NCBI GenBank assembly: GCA_024304995.1
Contig: JAMWZD010000001.1
Span: forward strand, 767,472-831,471
Origin: Rickettsiales bacterium
GTDB lineage: Bacteria; Pseudomonadota; Alphaproteobacteria; Rickettsiales; UBA998
Length of the DNA stretch: 64,000 nt
Direction of reading: 5' to 3'
The position numbers and the translations under genes were made by a program. How positions within the stretch are numbered: the first letter of the stretch is position 1; each line of letters begins with the position of its first letter. The notes under the pieces were generated by a model. It saw only the letters and a program-made list of their open reading frames with translations, had not been told where the DNA came from and made no database searches. Shown here in pieces: positions 17,883-28,080 of the stretch.

Positions 17883-19449
17883 TAATGCAGCTTGCTTCCA
17901 CTAAAGTCTTTGTATACTCATTTTTTGGCGCATAGAAAATATCATGCGCTTTGCCTGATTCTATCACTCGACCATGTTTCATCACCATAACATTATGGCT
18001 TATTGCTGCAACGCTTGCAATATCATGGCTAATGAAGATATAGCTTAGCTCATTTTCTTTCTGAAGTTTTTTAAGCAACGCAATAATCTGCGTTTGAAGT
18101 GATATATCTAGTGCTGATGTAGGTTCATCAAAAATAACGCAGCTTGGGTTTAAAATCATCGCACGAGCAATATTAATGCGTTGTCGTTGACCACCGCTAA
18201 ATTCATGAGGGTAACGCGAGGCCATATCCTGCTTCAGCCCTACTTTTTTAAGAATCTCTGCCACTGCCTGATTCGTGTTGCCCGATTTGCCCCTATGCAG
18301 TTCATATCCTTCAGCGATGATCTGATGAATATTCATTCTTGGATTAAGACTGGAAAAGGGGTCCTGAAACACGAATTGTAACTTTGATCGCATCCCAAGC
18401 AGCTTTTTGGACGACACATCGCTGATATTTTGGGATTGAAACACTATCGTTCCTGAGCTAGGCAATAATCTGGCGCAGGCTAACCCTAATGTGGTTTTTC
18501 CTGAACCGCTTTCGCCTACAACACCTAATGTATGTCCCTGCTTAAGCGTAAAATCAAGTGGATGAACCGCAATTTTCTGAGGGCTTTTGCGTAATGAAAA
18601 GCCTTGTTTTCCTGCGTAAGATACAGATAAATTCTTTGCTTCCAGAACTACTGGTTTATCTTCTGACACTTTGACTGGTTTTGAGTCATGTTGTGCAGAA
18701 AGCAACATGCGTGTATAGGCGTGCTTTGGCTGATTAAATAAAAGCTCTGTGCTGTTTTCCTCCACAGCTTCACCTGATTTCATGACCACAATGGTATCTG
18801 CTATTGAGTGCACCAGATGCAAATCATGAGTGATCAGCAAGATGCCCATATTAAATTTTGTTTGTAACCGCTCAAGCAGGGCAATGATAGCGGCTTGCGT
18901 AGTGACATCTAAAGCCGTGGTTGGCTCATCTGCAATAAGCAGGCGAGGGCGGTTTGCCAGTGCCATAGCTATCATTACGCGCTGACGCTCACCGCCAGAT
19001 AGCTGGTGCGGATAATGATTCAGACGATTTTTCAGGTGAGATAGCTCAACATCATCCAGTAAACTGGAGACAATATCATCTGCATGAGACTCTTGCTCTG
19101 GCTGATGATAGAGTATCACCTCTTTAATCTGTTTTCCAATAGTATGCAGCGGATTGAGCGCGGTCATAGGCTCCTGAAAGATCACAGAAATTTCATTGCC
19201 GCGCAACCGTCTATGTTCTGCCTCGGAGATGCGTAATATATCTTCTCCGTTAAAGAGAATTTCCCCTAGAGGGCAGTGGGTAGCAGGGTTGATGCCAACG
19301 ATGGACATTGCCGTAATGGATTTTCCTGATCCACTTTCTCCTACTAATGCTGTTGTTTTTCCTTCTTCCACTTTAAAGGAAATATTGCGTACCGTTGCGG
19401 CGTTGGAGCTGGTAAATTGCACATATAGATTGCGGACATCAAGCAACAT
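17872..19449 (-). CDS. yejF: Fused double ABC ATPase of a YejABEF-type peptide importer
   Basis: The ~525-residue protein contains two complete ABC cassettes. Cassette 1 (about 1-255) has Walker A GESGSGKSITAM, signature LSGGERQR and Walker B LLIADEPTTALD. Cassette 2 (about 270-520) has GESGSGKTTLGLA, FSGGQRQRINIARA and VIFDEPTSALD. This matches YejF, which energises uptake of oligopeptides such as microcin C-type peptides. I start it at the ATG at 19449, where GGAG sits 8 nt upstream and TGATG couples it to yejE. An in-frame ATG at 19464 is the alternative. It overlaps mnmE by 11 bp at its 3' end. Confidence 0.93.
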   Translation of the reverse strand: MLLDVRNLYVQFTSSNAATVRNISFKVEEGKTTALVGESGSGKSITAMSIVGINPATHCPLGEILFNGEDILRISEAEHRRLRGNEISVIFQEPMTALNPLHTIGKQIKEVILYHQPEQESHADDIVSSLLDDVELSHLKNRLNHYPHQLSGGERQRVMIAMALANRPRLLIADEPTTALDVTTQAAIIALLERLQTKFNMGILLITHDLHLVHSIADTIVVMKSGEAVEENSTELLFNQPKHAYTRMLLSAQHDSKPVKVSEDKPVVLEAKNLSVSYAGKQGFSLRKSPQKIAVHPLDFTLKQGHTLGVVGESGSGKTTLGLACARLLPSSGTIVFQSQNISDVSSKKLLGMRSKLQFVFQDPFSSLNPRMNIHQIIAEGYELHRGKSGNTNQAVAEILKKVGLKQDMASRYPHEFSGGQRQRINIARAMILNPSCVIFDEPTSALDISLQTQIIALLKKLQKENELSYIFISHDIASVAAISHNVMVMKHGRVIESGKAHDIFYAPKNEYTKTLVEASCINER

Positions 19450-20486
19450 CAGGATTGCTCCCATACTTTATGAGGGTTCATCGCGTCTCTTAGTGCCTCT
19501 CCAATGAAAATCATCAATGTGAGCAATGTCGCAAGCACGGTGAAAGCAGTAATTCCTAACCACGGTGCTGTTGGGTTGTTCTTGCCTTGCGCCAGCAATT
19601 CACCCAGCGATGGTGAGCCTGCGGGCAAACCAAAGCCCAGAAAGTCCAGTGAGGTCAGCGTGGTGATAGCACCATTTAAGATGAATGGCAAAAATGTCAG
19701 TGCGGCAACCATCGCATTAGGAAGGACGTGCCGTCTCATAATGACCCACTCGTTAACCCCTAAAGCACGTGCGGCGCGCACATAATCGAAATTTCTTGCG
19801 CGTAAAAACTCTGCCCGCACTACGGCGACCAGATCCATCCATGAGAATAATAATAGCAACAAAAGCAGCCACCAAAAGCTCGGCTCGACGAAAGAGGCAA
19901 GGATAATCAATAAATAAAGGATTGGAAGCCCTGACCAGATTTCTATAAAGCGCTGTAATAATAAATCAGTCATACCACCGAAATATCCCTGCACTGCACC
20001 CGCAAAGATGCCAACAGCAGAGCTGATGGTGGTAAGAATAAGCGCAAATAATACTGATAGTCGGAAGCCATATATGGCACGTGCTAACACATCACGCCCC
20101 TGATCATCCACTCCCAGCCAGTTCTCAGAAGAAGGTGGCGCAGGCGCGCGCGGGATATCATAATTTATGGTGCGATAGGAGTAGGGTATAAGTGGTTTTA
20201 TCATCCACCCATGCTCCTGAATCTGTTCAATAACAAAAGGGTCGCTATAGTTGGTTTCTGTTTCAAAATATCCATCAAACGTGGTTTCGGGATAGTTTTT
20301 AAACACAGGAAAATAGAGCGATTCTTTGTAGGAAACAATAATAGGTTTGTCATTTGCTATAAATTCTGCAGGTAGTGTGATGAAAAACAGTGCCAGAAAT
20401 ATCCATAAAGAGCGATAGCCTCGCGTGTTAGATTTAAAAGCAGCAACGCGCCGTTTGGCCAGCGGGCTTAAATTGAACAAACTCAT
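19449..20486 (-). CDS. yejE: Peptide ABC transporter permease YejE
   Basis: The 345-residue inner-membrane permease has an N-terminal helix ([19 protein letters not shown]), a long periplasmic stretch (about 50-130), then five further helices. The EAA-type cytoplasmic loop is [21 protein letters not shown]. The region [20 protein letters not shown] is typical of DppC/YejE permeases. It overlaps yejB by 4 bp and yejF by the TGATG junction. It is certain as a permease, and the YejE assignment rests on order and length. Confidence 0.93.
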   Translation of the reverse strand: MSLFNLSPLAKRRVAAFKSNTRGYRSLWIFLALFFITLPAEFIANDKPIIVSYKESLYFPVFKNYPETTFDGYFETETNYSDPFVIEQIQEHGWMIKPLIPYSYRTINYDIPRAPAPPSSENWLGVDDQGRDVLARAIYGFRLSVLFALILTTISSAVGIFAGAVQGYFGGMTDLLLQRFIEIWSGLPILYLLIILASFVEPSFWWLLLLLLLFSWMDLVAVVRAEFLRARNFDYVRAARALGVNEWVIMRRHVLPNAMVAALTFLPFILNGAITTLTSLDFLGFGLPAGSPSLGELLAQGKNNPTAPWLGITAFTVLATLLTLMIFIGEALRDAMNPHKVWEQS

Positions 20487-21595
20487 GCTGCACCTCGCTT
20501 TTCAAAGTCAATGCGCGGGTCAACTAGTACGTACATCATATCGCCAATAAGAGACATTATCAGCCCAAACAGAGTGAAGATAAATAATGTGCCAAACACC
20601 ACAGGATAATCACGGTTAATGGCGGCTTCAAAGCCGAGTAGCCCTAACCCGTCCAGTGAGAAGATAACTTCAATGAGCAATGCGCCAGTAAACAGCACTT
20701 TTAGAAGCGCCTGAGGGAAGCCTGCGATGACAATGAGCATGGCATTGCGGAAAACGTGGCGATACAGAATTTCTTTTTCGGTCAAGCCTTTGGCGCGTGC
20801 GGTCAGCACATATTGTTTGGAAATTTCATCCATAAAAGAGTTTTTGGTCAACATGGTCAACCCTGCAAACGCGCTGACAACCATAGCCGTGACAGGGAGG
20901 ACTATGTGCCACAGATAATCCAGAATGCGTTCAAACGTCGTCATTTCACTGATATTGTCAGATTGCAGCCCGCGCAATGGGAACCAGTCCAGATATTGCC
21001 CGCCTGCAAAGATAATAATCAGCAAAATAGCGAATAAAAAGCTGGGAATTGCGTAGCCAATCAGGATGATCCAGCTGGTGGTAATGTCAAATTTTGAGCC
21101 GTCCTTCATGGCTTTTTTAATGCCAAGCGGAATAGAAATGAGATACATAATTAAGGTGGTCCATAATCCCAGTGAAATGGACACAGGTAATTTCTCTTTG
21201 ATTAATCCGATCACACTTTCATTGCGAAAGAAACTCTCGCCAAAATCAAAGCGTATATATTGCCCGAGCATCTGGAAAAAGCGTTCATGAGCAGGTTTGT
21301 CAAACCCGTATAATTGTTCAATTTCGGCGACCAGTTCGGGGTCTAGCCCGCGTGCAGAACGTGACGTATTGCCTGATTGCACTGCTTGTGACGAGCTTGC
21401 TGAGCCTGCTTCGCCTGCGCCACTGCCTGAAAAGCCAGATGTTGCATCTGTGTTCAGTTCAGGGTTACTCAGTTGAAATATAAGTTTATCTACAGGACCG
21501 CCAGGAGCAGCCTGAATGATCACGAAGTTAAGCAGCATAATGCCAAACAGGGTAGGCACAATCAGCAAAAGTCGTTTGAGTAAATATGCGCCCAT
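20483..21595 (-). CDS. yejB: Peptide ABC transporter permease YejB
   Basis: The ~370-residue permease of the OppB/YejB type begins [20 protein letters not shown], as expected for YejB. A low-complexity Ser/Gly/Ala linker at about residues 58-85 ([18 protein letters not shown]) precedes the conserved part. The EAA loop is [21 protein letters not shown]. The start at 21595 overlaps the yejA stop (TAATG). The frame is open five codons further upstream, but the family start fits this Met. It partners YejE, encoded next. Confidence 0.93.
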   Translation of the reverse strand: MGAYLLKRLLLIVPTLFGIMLLNFVIIQAAPGGPVDKLIFQLSNPELNTDATSGFSGSGAGEAGSASSSQAVQSGNTSRSARGLDPELVAEIEQLYGFDKPAHERFFQMLGQYIRFDFGESFFRNESVIGLIKEKLPVSISLGLWTTLIMYLISIPLGIKKAMKDGSKFDITTSWIILIGYAIPSFLFAILLIIIFAGGQYLDWFPLRGLQSDNISEMTTFERILDYLWHIVLPVTAMVVSAFAGLTMLTKNSFMDEISKQYVLTARAKGLTEKEILYRHVFRNAMLIVIAGFPQALLKVLFTGALLIEVIFSLDGLGLLGFEAAINRDYPVVFGTLFIFTLFGLIMSLIGDMMYVLVDPRIDFEKRGAA

Positions 21596-23385
21596 TATTT
21601 CATCCACCATGTTTCAAATGCACGTCCATATGCAGGGCGCTCATCTGGTATGCCAAAAATATCCCAATATGCCATGCGAAAATGAGAGATGGAAAAATGC
21701 GGGATGACAATATGCTCATGAAGCAGGATTCTGTCCAAAGCACGCGCTGCGACCAGCAATTCATCATAATCCTTAGCGTTGGCAATTTTGTCCAGTAGCA
21801 TATCTGCCGCTTTGGAAGAATAACCAGACAAATTCTGAGCACCAGGCACGTCCACCTGTGAAGAATGCCAGAAGCCGCGCTGTTCATTGCCAGGGAACAT
21901 AACACCAAGATTCCACCATACCACGGTCATGTCATAATCATAATTTTGCAGGCGTTTTTGATATTGTGAGTCATCCACAGGTCTGAACGTGAGGTCAATG
22001 CCCAGCGTTTTCATGTTGCGGCGCATGGCAGCAACCAAGCGTTCCATCGTACTTTGACGGGCAAGAATCTGAATATTCATTACCTCACCTGTTTTCTCAT
22101 TCACGCGTCTGCCATCCCTAATAATCCAGCCAGCTGCTTTGAGCAGCTTATCTGCTTTTATCAGGCGGTTACGAATAAAGCCTGAACCATCACTGACAGG
22201 GGGAAGCACCACATCTCCAAAAATATCGGGCGGCAACTCATCACGATAGGGTATTAATAATGCAGTTTCTTCATCTGAAGGTTCGCCTGTTGCCGCAAAA
22301 TCCGTGTTCTGGAAGAAGCTCGTATTGCGCTCATACGCGCCATAAAATAAGGTGCGGTTCATCCATTCAAAGTCAAATGTTTGCGCAATCGCTTCACGGA
22401 CACGGCGGTCTTTAAAGCGTTCCTGACGCAGGTTAAAAATGAATGCCTGCATTCCGCGTGGAATTTTGTTTGGCGTTTCATCAATAATTACACGTCCGTC
22501 TTTCACCGCATCAAAATTATAAGCCAGCGCCCAGTTGCGTGCGATATATTCTTCACGCATATCATATTCATGCGCTTTAAAGGCTTCCAGCGCAACGGTG
22601 CTATCACGATAGACATCATAACGGATTGCATCAAAATTGAAGTGACCAACCCGTGTTGGGAGATTCTGCGCCCAGTAATTCTCAACGCGCTCATAAACGA
22701 TGAACCGACCAGGGTCTATGGATTTAACGCGATAAGGACCTGATGAGAGCGGAATTTCTAACGAGGTTTTGTCAAACTCCTTATTTTTCCAATAGCTCTT
22801 TGGCAGCACGGGCAAGGACGCAACAATAAAAGGAAGTTCACGATTTTCTGTGGTGGTGAAATGAAAGCGCACGCGACGATCATCGAGCTTTTCTGCTTTC
22901 TCCACCTCTTTGTAGCGCAGCTGATAGGCAGGGTGTCCTTTTTCTTTTAAAATATCCAGCGTAAAGACTACATCTTCAGGAGTAATCGGTTTGCCATTAT
23001 GCCATGTTGCGTTTTTGTTAATGCGGAATACCACCGACCCACCATCTTCTGATAGCTGCACGTCATCTGCAATCAACCCATAATAGCTTTGTGGTTCATC
23101 CAACGATGCAACCATCAGCGTATCATAGATCTGGTTAATGTCAGGAGCCGCCAGGCCTTTAAGAATAAAGGGGTTTACGCTGTCAAAGGTGAGGGGGTAT
23201 GCCAGTTTCACCTGACCCCCTTTCGGCGCATCAGGATTCACATAATCAAAATGTTTAAATCCCGCTTTATATTTTGGTTCACCAAAAAGGGTCAGCGCGT
23301 GTTTTGCTTGTGCTGGCATGGCAGCGCAAAGCATCATAAGGCTGAAAAACAGAAAATAGGGTAAGAGGGGACTATGCGGTTTCAC
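21595..23385 (-). CDS. yejA: Periplasmic peptide-binding protein YejA
   Basis: The 596-residue SBP_bac_5 protein has a signal peptide ([21 protein letters not shown]) and a mature N-terminus typical of YejA ([35 protein letters not shown]). Binding-protein motifs include [34 protein letters not shown] and [22 protein letters not shown]. It captures oligopeptides for the YejBEF importer encoded directly downstream. It begins 30 bp after the SPFH gene ends, so nfeD-SPFH-yejABEF may be one transcript. Confidence 0.94.
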   Translation of the reverse strand: MKPHSPLLPYFLFFSLMMLCAAMPAQAKHALTLFGEPKYKAGFKHFDYVNPDAPKGGQVKLAYPLTFDSVNPFILKGLAAPDINQIYDTLMVASLDEPQSYYGLIADDVQLSEDGGSVVFRINKNATWHNGKPITPEDVVFTLDILKEKGHPAYQLRYKEVEKAEKLDDRRVRFHFTTTENRELPFIVASLPVLPKSYWKNKEFDKTSLEIPLSSGPYRVKSIDPGRFIVYERVENYWAQNLPTRVGHFNFDAIRYDVYRDSTVALEAFKAHEYDMREEYIARNWALAYNFDAVKDGRVIIDETPNKIPRGMQAFIFNLRQERFKDRRVREAIAQTFDFEWMNRTLFYGAYERNTSFFQNTDFAATGEPSDEETALLIPYRDELPPDIFGDVVLPPVSDGSGFIRNRLIKADKLLKAAGWIIRDGRRVNEKTGEVMNIQILARQSTMERLVAAMRRNMKTLGIDLTFRPVDDSQYQKRLQNYDYDMTVVWWNLGVMFPGNEQRGFWHSSQVDVPGAQNLSGYSSKAADMLLDKIANAKDYDELLVAARALDRILLHEHIVIPHFSISHFRMAYWDIFGIPDERPAYGRAFETWWMK

Positions 23386-23415
23386 TGATTCCTTTATTGA
23401 TTGTTTAATCGTAAT

Positions 23416-24372
23416 TTATGACCTATCCCACGGAGATTCAACCGCGCGAGCCTGATTTTGGTTGCCTTTGATTGCATCAAACACGCCAAGCGCCTGTGCC
23501 ACCATAGACCCTGCATCACCTGCATTAGCAGGTAGTAACACGGTGGTACTTTCTTTTGCCAGCTTTGAGAAGGCATTGACATATTGTTCTGCGACTTTCA
23601 GTGCCACTGCCTGTTCGCCGCCCTGTTTGGTAATCGCTTCAGATACGAGTTCAATTCCACGCGCGGTGGCTTCAGCAACAGACATAATCGCTACAGCTTC
23701 CCCCTCTGCGCGGTTGATCTGGTCAATCTTTGCCGCTTCAGATGCCAGTTCCACCTGACGTTTATCCGCTTCTGCAATATTGATCTTGGATTGACGCTCA
23801 CCTTCAGATTCAAGAATTTCTGCGCGTTTCTGGCGTTCTGCCGTCATTTGCAGTTCCATCGCCTTCAGCACATTGGCAGGAGGGTTGATGTTTTTAATCT
23901 CATAACGCATACATTGCACGCCCCATGTCTGCGCTGCGTCATTAATCGCACGGACGATATTGGCGTTCAATGTTTCACGTTCTTCGAAAGACTCATCCAG
24001 TGCTAGTTTACCAATTTCCGAACGCATGGTGGTTTGCGCGAGTTGCGTTACCGCATAAATCGGGTCATTCACGCCATAAGATGCCTGTTTGGGGTCAATA
24101 ATACGCACGTAAATCACACCATCAATAATGAGTGAGACGTTATCACGTGTGATGGCGGTTTGTTCCTGCACATCGCGTGCATATTCTTTCAGCGAATGGC
24201 GATAGGACACCCGCTCGATAAATGGTACAAGAAACTGAAGACCAGGCTCCAGCGTGCGGTCAAACTTTCCGAGCTTCTCAACAATCCACGCCTGTTGCTG
24301 CGGGACAATTTTAATGCCTTTATAAACAAATAATCCTACAATAAATAAAGCTGCTAAAAATACGACGTCCAT
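23416..24372 (-). CDS. SPFH/stomatin-family membrane protein (paraslipin, QmcA-like)
   Basis: The 318-residue protein has one N-terminal transmembrane helix (VVFLAALFIVGLFVYKGI) and an SPFH/band-7 domain (about 25-190) with VPQQQAWIVEKLGKFDRTL, PFIERVSYRHSLKE and DNVSLIIDGVIYVRI. A coiled-coil, Ala/Glu-rich region (about 190-260) follows, with a C-terminal oligomerisation segment. Such proteins form oligomeric rings in lipid microdomains. The partner NfeD gene is directly upstream, one base apart. The pair corresponds to E. coli qmcA-ybbJ. Confidence 0.9.
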   Translation of the reverse strand: MDVVFLAALFIVGLFVYKGIKIVPQQQAWIVEKLGKFDRTLEPGLQFLVPFIERVSYRHSLKEYARDVQEQTAITRDNVSLIIDGVIYVRIIDPKQASYGVNDPIYAVTQLAQTTMRSEIGKLALDESFEERETLNANIVRAINDAAQTWGVQCMRYEIKNINPPANVLKAMELQMTAERQKRAEILESEGERQSKINIAEADKRQVELASEAAKIDQINRAEGEAVAIMSVAEATARGIELVSEAITKQGGEQAVALKVAEQYVNAFSKLAKESTTVLLPANAGDAGSMVAQALGVFDAIKGNQNQARAVESPWDRS

Positions 24373-24885
24373 TTAGTCCTCTTCTGGTCGTTTAATTTCA
24401 TCATGCGTGGCACACACCAAGAATGTATTACCTCTGACTTCGCTGACTTTCACAGTCTGCCCGTCTTCAAAACGGTCAATGGATGCCTGCGGGTCAATAG
24501 AGGCGTTCATCACCGTGCCAGACCATTTGACTTTTCCTTGCGCATCCCGCGAAAGATCACCATCAGTCACGATTGCCGTGTCACCGACGATATTGTCGTA
24601 ATGCTGACCAGATTTGCTGGTGGTGCGCCAGCGTTTCATAGGTTTGTAAAGCAGGGCAGCGCAAAGCGCCGTAATCCCAAACCAGACGGCAAGCTGGGTT
24701 ACAATCTGGTTTTCGCCAATCACTGAAAATTCAATTAAAATGCCAACCAGCAAGGCAGCAAGTCCGCCAAACATCAGCCCCACACCCATTACGCCAAAGG
24801 CTTCCAGCGCCAGAAAAAGCGCAGCAAGAGCCAGCCAGAAATATTTCGGCGCGAGCGGAAGAATGGTAAGCGTGTCAGATTCCAT
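24373..24885 (-). CDS. NfeD family membrane protein (YbbJ-like)
   Basis: The 170-residue protein has three or four N-terminal transmembrane helices (about 14-85, including FWLALAALFLALEAFGVMG) and a C-terminal soluble OB-fold (about 100-165). The OB-fold shows VGDTAIVTDG, GKVKWSGTVM and DGQTVKVSEVRGNTFLV. This is the short NfeD type that partners SPFH proteins. It starts 1 bp before the SPFH gene on the same strand. Upstream at 24925-24954 is the terminator of the preceding gene. Confidence 0.9.
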   Translation of the reverse strand: MESDTLTILPLAPKYFWLALAALFLALEAFGVMGVGLMFGGLAALLVGILIEFSVIGENQIVTQLAVWFGITALCAALLYKPMKRWRTTSKSGQHYDNIVGDTAIVTDGDLSRDAQGKVKWSGTVMNASIDPQASIDRFEDGQTVKVSEVRGNTFLVCATHDEIKRPEED

Positions 24886-24924
24886 GCTTGAATCGTAAAC
24901 AAAACATTCAATTTAGCAAAGAAA

Positions 24925-24954
24925 AACGCTGCCTAAGCTATGTCAGACAGCGTT
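24925..24954 (-). terminator. Intrinsic terminator after the PRC-barrel-like gene
   Basis: On the minus strand, AACGCTG...CAGCGTT arms (7 bp, extended after a bulge) are followed directly by TTTTTCTTT. It lies between the stop at 25014 and the nfeD start at 24885, separating the two units. Confidence 0.75.
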
Positions 24955-25013
24955 ATTTAGTGCTTTATGTCAAAAATGCATTGGTTGTGACACAAAGTGC
25001 AATCATGAAGTAT

Positions 25014-25382
25014 TTATTTTGCTTTTAACTGCTCTTTAGTTGCGTGAATCATCAGCTTGTCTTTTGCTTCATTCCATTTCAGCGCGGAATGTTTTACAGC
25101 CACCTGATCATCTGTAGTGGACATATCATTATCTACATCCAGAACGACAAATTTGATGCTGCCGTCGCCTGTGATGCCCATGTCAGCAACCGTGGCAACA
25201 TGGTTTTCACCATTATACACTTTTTTGCCAAGCCCCTCTTTCGCAAAATAATCTACGCCTTTAGAGCGCAAATCTTTCGCTGCCATGATTTCTGGTGTTT
25301 CCATATTTTCGTGGTGACCTGCCAGTGCGCCTTGAGCAGCAAGTGCGCAGACGGATAATGTCATAAGTAGTTTTTTCATCAT
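25014..25382 (-). CDS. Secreted PRC-barrel-like protein
   Basis: The 122-residue protein has a signal peptide (KKLLMTLSVCALAAQGALAG, cleavage near residue 22). The mature part resembles a single PRC-barrel: LGKKVYNGENHVATVADM, then SIKFVVLDVDNDM and QVAVKHSALKWNE. PRC-barrel proteins of this small secreted type are widespread in alphaproteobacteria without a settled role. It has its own terminator and an upstream AGGAG-type ribosome site (ATAATCTCCT on the plus strand), so it is probably monocistronic. Confidence 0.65.
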   Translation of the reverse strand: MMKKLLMTLSVCALAAQGALAGHHENMETPEIMAAKDLRSKGVDYFAKEGLGKKVYNGENHVATVADMGITGDGSIKFVVLDVDNDMSTTDDQVAVKHSALKWNEAKDKLMIHATKEQLKAK

Positions 25383-25468
25383 AATCTCCTTTTTATAAAA
25401 CAGAGTCTGTAATGAAAAAGTTCAGGAATATATCCGCTACTTTGTGAAAACCATAAACAGAACGTCAA

Positions 25469-26164
25469 TTAACAAGGCAATGAATCCAGTATTGCAGATG
25501 GCTCAGATATGTGAATATGCATGAAGCCAGCTTTTTTGAGGGGTTCAGCAATATTCTGACTGATGCAGGCTATGGGAATGTTCTGCGCGTGCAGCAACAA
25601 GTCATATTGCTTTAACAATGCAATCATACTGTGCGCCGAAAATCCTGAGTAACATAAAATCGCGGATAAGCTCTGGTTATGAATGGCATTAATCACATCA
25701 TCTCTCAGCCGCGATGTTGCACATGAATGATAGAGTTCAATCGCTTTATATGTCATATGCATCTTTTGCAGCGCAGGTTTCATATCAAATGCAATATGGT
25801 TGCCATGTGCATAGATGACGGATGTTTCCTCTTTCAGCAAATCAGGGATGGTTTTGGCTTCTCCACTTGCCGCGTATACCCGCGCAAAGCCTTCTGCTAT
25901 TGCTTTTACTTTCAGCGTATCTCCTGTAACATAGATTTTCCGCGCCCTGTTTCGCGTATGATCTGCAATAATGGATAATGCATATTGTGACGTGATGATG
26001 ATAGGAGTGTCATCATCATTCGCCTGACATAATGCTGAGGCAGCGTCTGATTCCTGAAGTTCAATGACAGGAGAAACAAGCGGCACATACCCACGTTTTG
26101 CCAGGGCATCCGCCGTTTTTTCTGCTTGTGGGTGAGGGCGGGTGACCCAGACCGTTTTAGCCAT
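25469..26164 (-). CDS. hemD: Uroporphyrinogen-III synthase
   Basis: The ~231-residue protein closes hydroxymethylbilane to uroporphyrinogen III. HemD is poorly conserved. Support comes from the N-terminus (VWVTRPHPQAEKTADAL), the PLVSPVIELQ segment, IYVTGDTLKVKA, the late LCYSGFSAHSMI and IACISQNIAEPLKKAGF, and above all from its overlap with hemC. The ATG at 26164 overlaps the hemC stop (CATGGCTAA). The frame extends to a TTG three codons upstream. Confidence 0.87.
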   Translation of the reverse strand: MAKTVWVTRPHPQAEKTADALAKRGYVPLVSPVIELQESDAASALCQANDDDTPIIITSQYALSIIADHTRNRARKIYVTGDTLKVKAIAEGFARVYAASGEAKTIPDLLKEETSVIYAHGNHIAFDMKPALQKMHMTYKAIELYHSCATSRLRDDVINAIHNQSLSAILCYSGFSAHSMIALLKQYDLLLHAQNIPIACISQNIAEPLKKAGFMHIHISEPSAILDSLPC

Positions 26165-27068
26165 GATTGGCAAGTTCGCGTTTTAAATGCTCTGCCATTT
26201 CCAGTGCGATCTGGCGAGCATCTTTAATGTCTGCGCTCATTTCTTGCCGCACCAAAGCCGAACCGCGAGTGTTTGCCAGCATCCCGCGCAGATGCAGTGT
26301 GGCACCGTCCAGCGTGGCATAACCAGCAATTGGCGTGCGGCAGGAGCCGTCCAATGCTTGCAGCATCACGCGTTCCGTTTCCACACATTGCAGCGTTGCG
26401 GAGCAGTTAAGCGGTTGTAGTGCTTTAATCGTCTGCGCATCATCTGCGCGGCATTGCAGTCCGATTGCCCCTTGCGCCACGGCGGGGAGCATTTCGTCAA
26501 TCTCTAAAGGGGTGGCATAATCCAGCTCAATTCCCAACCTGTCCAAACCAGCCTTTGCCAGCAGGGATGCATCCACTTCACCCGCTTCCAGCCGAGAAAT
26601 GCGGCGGTCGAGATTGCCGCGATACCCCACCACTTTAATATCTGGTCGTTGATATTGCACATGAACGGAGCGGCGCAGGGAAGACGTGCCGAGCGTAATG
26701 CCCTCAGGCAGTTCCGCAATGCTGCGTGCGTGTTTGGAAAGCATCACACAACGCACATCATCACGCGGAAGCATGGCAGCAATCACCAACCCTTCAGGCA
26801 GAGTGGTCGCCATATCCTTCATGGAATGCACGGCAATGTGAATCTCTCCGCGCAGCAGCGCATGTTCAATTTCCTTTGTGAATAAGCCTTTATTGCCAAT
26901 ATCCGACAATGCGCCTGCAAGATAGGCATCTCCTGTCGTCTGAAAGGTTTTGATGCTTACATCTGTCCCATCAGGCAGCGCTTCCAGCAAACGGTCGCGT
27001 GTCAGCTGCGCCTGCTTTTGCGCTAGACGTGATTTGCGTGAACCGAGAATAAGTTGTTGTGCCGTCAT
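26157..27068 (-). CDS. hemC: Porphobilinogen deaminase (hydroxymethylbilane synthase)
   Basis: The 303-residue enzyme polymerises four porphobilinogens. Visible motifs are LGSRKSRLAQKQAQL (N-terminus), ALLRGEIHIAVHSMKDMA (with the catalytic Asp-containing DM segment), GTSSLRRSVHVQYQRPD, RGNLDRRISRLEAGEVDA, and the dipyrromethane cofactor Cys in LDGSCRTPIAGYA. It is followed by hemD with an 8-bp overlap. hemC and tsaD are divergent, but here 1.8 kb with three other genes separate them. Confidence 0.96.
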   Translation of the reverse strand: MTAQQLILGSRKSRLAQKQAQLTRDRLLEALPDGTDVSIKTFQTTGDAYLAGALSDIGNKGLFTKEIEHALLRGEIHIAVHSMKDMATTLPEGLVIAAMLPRDDVRCVMLSKHARSIAELPEGITLGTSSLRRSVHVQYQRPDIKVVGYRGNLDRRISRLEAGEVDASLLAKAGLDRLGIELDYATPLEIDEMLPAVAQGAIGLQCRADDAQTIKALQPLNCSATLQCVETERVMLQALDGSCRTPIAGYATLDGATLHLRGMLANTRGSALVRQEMSADIKDARQIALEMAEHLKRELANHG

Positions 27069-27224
27069 AATTGCCTATCATGCGCATTATGAGAGAAATT
27101 ACAAGGATGATGCTAATCAGTTTTTGATGATTTTGGACGCATTGCCGCATCGCTTTCTTACATATTGTTTAGTAACTTCCATTGTGTGGAAGAAACCACG
27201 TAACTTTTTGAGCGAGTAACCATC

Positions 27225-27335
27225 ATGGAAAAAAACAAACAATCTTCAAATGACAAAAACAAACAATCAGTAAAAACAACTGACGAAAAGCAAAAGCCAA
27301 AGGCAAATCCTAAGGCAAAAAAGAATAGCAAATAA
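27225..27335 (+). CDS. Putative 36-aa lysine-rich small protein
   Basis: The short frame (ATG 27225 to TAA 27335) encodes 36 residues dominated by Lys, Gln, Asn and Ser (MEKNKQSSNDKNKQ...), without a transmembrane segment. A GAGCGAG stretch 8-14 nt upstream is a weak ribosome site. A GC-rich hairpin follows 22 bp after the stop. I do not recognise a family. It may be a real small basic protein or chance coding in an AT-rich spacer. Confidence 0.35.
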   Translation: MEKNKQSSNDKNKQSVKTTDEKQKPKANPKAKKNSK

Positions 27336-27356
27336 ATTTGCATGGTTTAAAAGAAG

Positions 27357-27381
27357 AGGGCGGGGCATAAAGCCGCGCCCT
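27357..27381 (-). terminator. GC-rich hairpin, probable terminator of the 215-aa gene (possibly bidirectional)
   Basis: GGGCGGGGC / GCCGCGCCC arms (one mismatch, A-T closing pair) with a 5-nt loop lie 5 bp past the stop at 27386. On the minus strand the hairpin is followed by TCTTCTTTT. On the plus strand an A/T-rich run follows, so it may also end the 36-aa frame. Confidence 0.6.
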
Positions 27382-27385
27382 AAAT

Positions 27386-28033
27386 TTATTTATTATAGCT
27401 TAGCGCCCAGATACGGACTCTGCCAGTAAGATTATTATAGTGAGCACCATAATTTCCTGACCTGGTGCCGAACAGCCCACATATATAAACGGCTTGAGAT
27501 GCGTTAAGTGAACGCGCCTTTAACGCATCATTTAATGCACGTTCTGCAACAAACCTTAGTGATTGCGTTCTGCCTACAAAAAACTGAATTTCCAGAATTT
27601 TAGCAGCAGATAGAGACATATGTATTTCAGAGCAGCTATTGGATTCTGCAACTAACTCTTCCAGAAGTTCTGTCCAGAAACTTGCAAATCTGATATTTTC
27701 ATATTGCGTATCACTAAAGAGAAAATCTATAGGAAGTTTCAGCCCTCTTAGTTGCGGATCAAAAAAACTGTTCGAAAACTCAATATATTGTCTGCAGGTT
27801 TTATCAGGCAGTTGATATCGTTTTCGTATCACTCGCAATGCTTTCGCAAATTCACGTTTCACATATTTTCGATAGGAACGTGAAGATGTACCTCGTTCCT
27901 CAAAAACATCCAGACTTTTATTGATTAGACAACTATATGCATCGAACACATCTTTGTTCTTTTTAGAAATAATAGCTTCAAACGCCTGTATCCATGACGC
28001 TGCAGATACATGAGATATTTTTGCTTTAGACAT
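27386..28033 (-). CDS. Hypothetical protein, 215 aa
   Basis: I do not recognise this protein. It is soluble, mostly helical and basic, with no signal peptide or transmembrane segment. The N-terminal part (about 1-80) is Lys/Arg-rich (YRKYVKREFAKALRVIRKRY). The central part has aromatic residues (FWTELLEELVAESNS), and the C-terminus contains YICGLFGTRSGNYGAHY. It stands alone between a Lys-rich small frame and a DpaA-like gene, with a terminator behind it. Its AT-rich codons differ from those of neighbouring tsaD and hemC, so it may be an accessory gene. Confidence 0.5.
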   Translation of the reverse strand: MSKAKISHVSAASWIQAFEAIISKKNKDVFDAYSCLINKSLDVFEERGTSSRSYRKYVKREFAKALRVIRKRYQLPDKTCRQYIEFSNSFFDPQLRGLKLPIDFLFSDTQYENIRFASFWTELLEELVAESNSCSEIHMSLSAAKILEIQFFVGRTQSLRFVAERALNDALKARSLNASQAVYICGLFGTRSGNYGAHYNNLTGRVRIWALSYNK

Positions 28034-28080
28034 AATCCAGCATAAATAAAGTATGCTTTATTAGTATTTCAAAACTCTTT

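Noticed and set aside
23971-23986. Third parS site
   Set aside because: Only the first half, TGTTTCACGT, matches. The second half (TCTTCG) does not. It lies in the SPFH gene.
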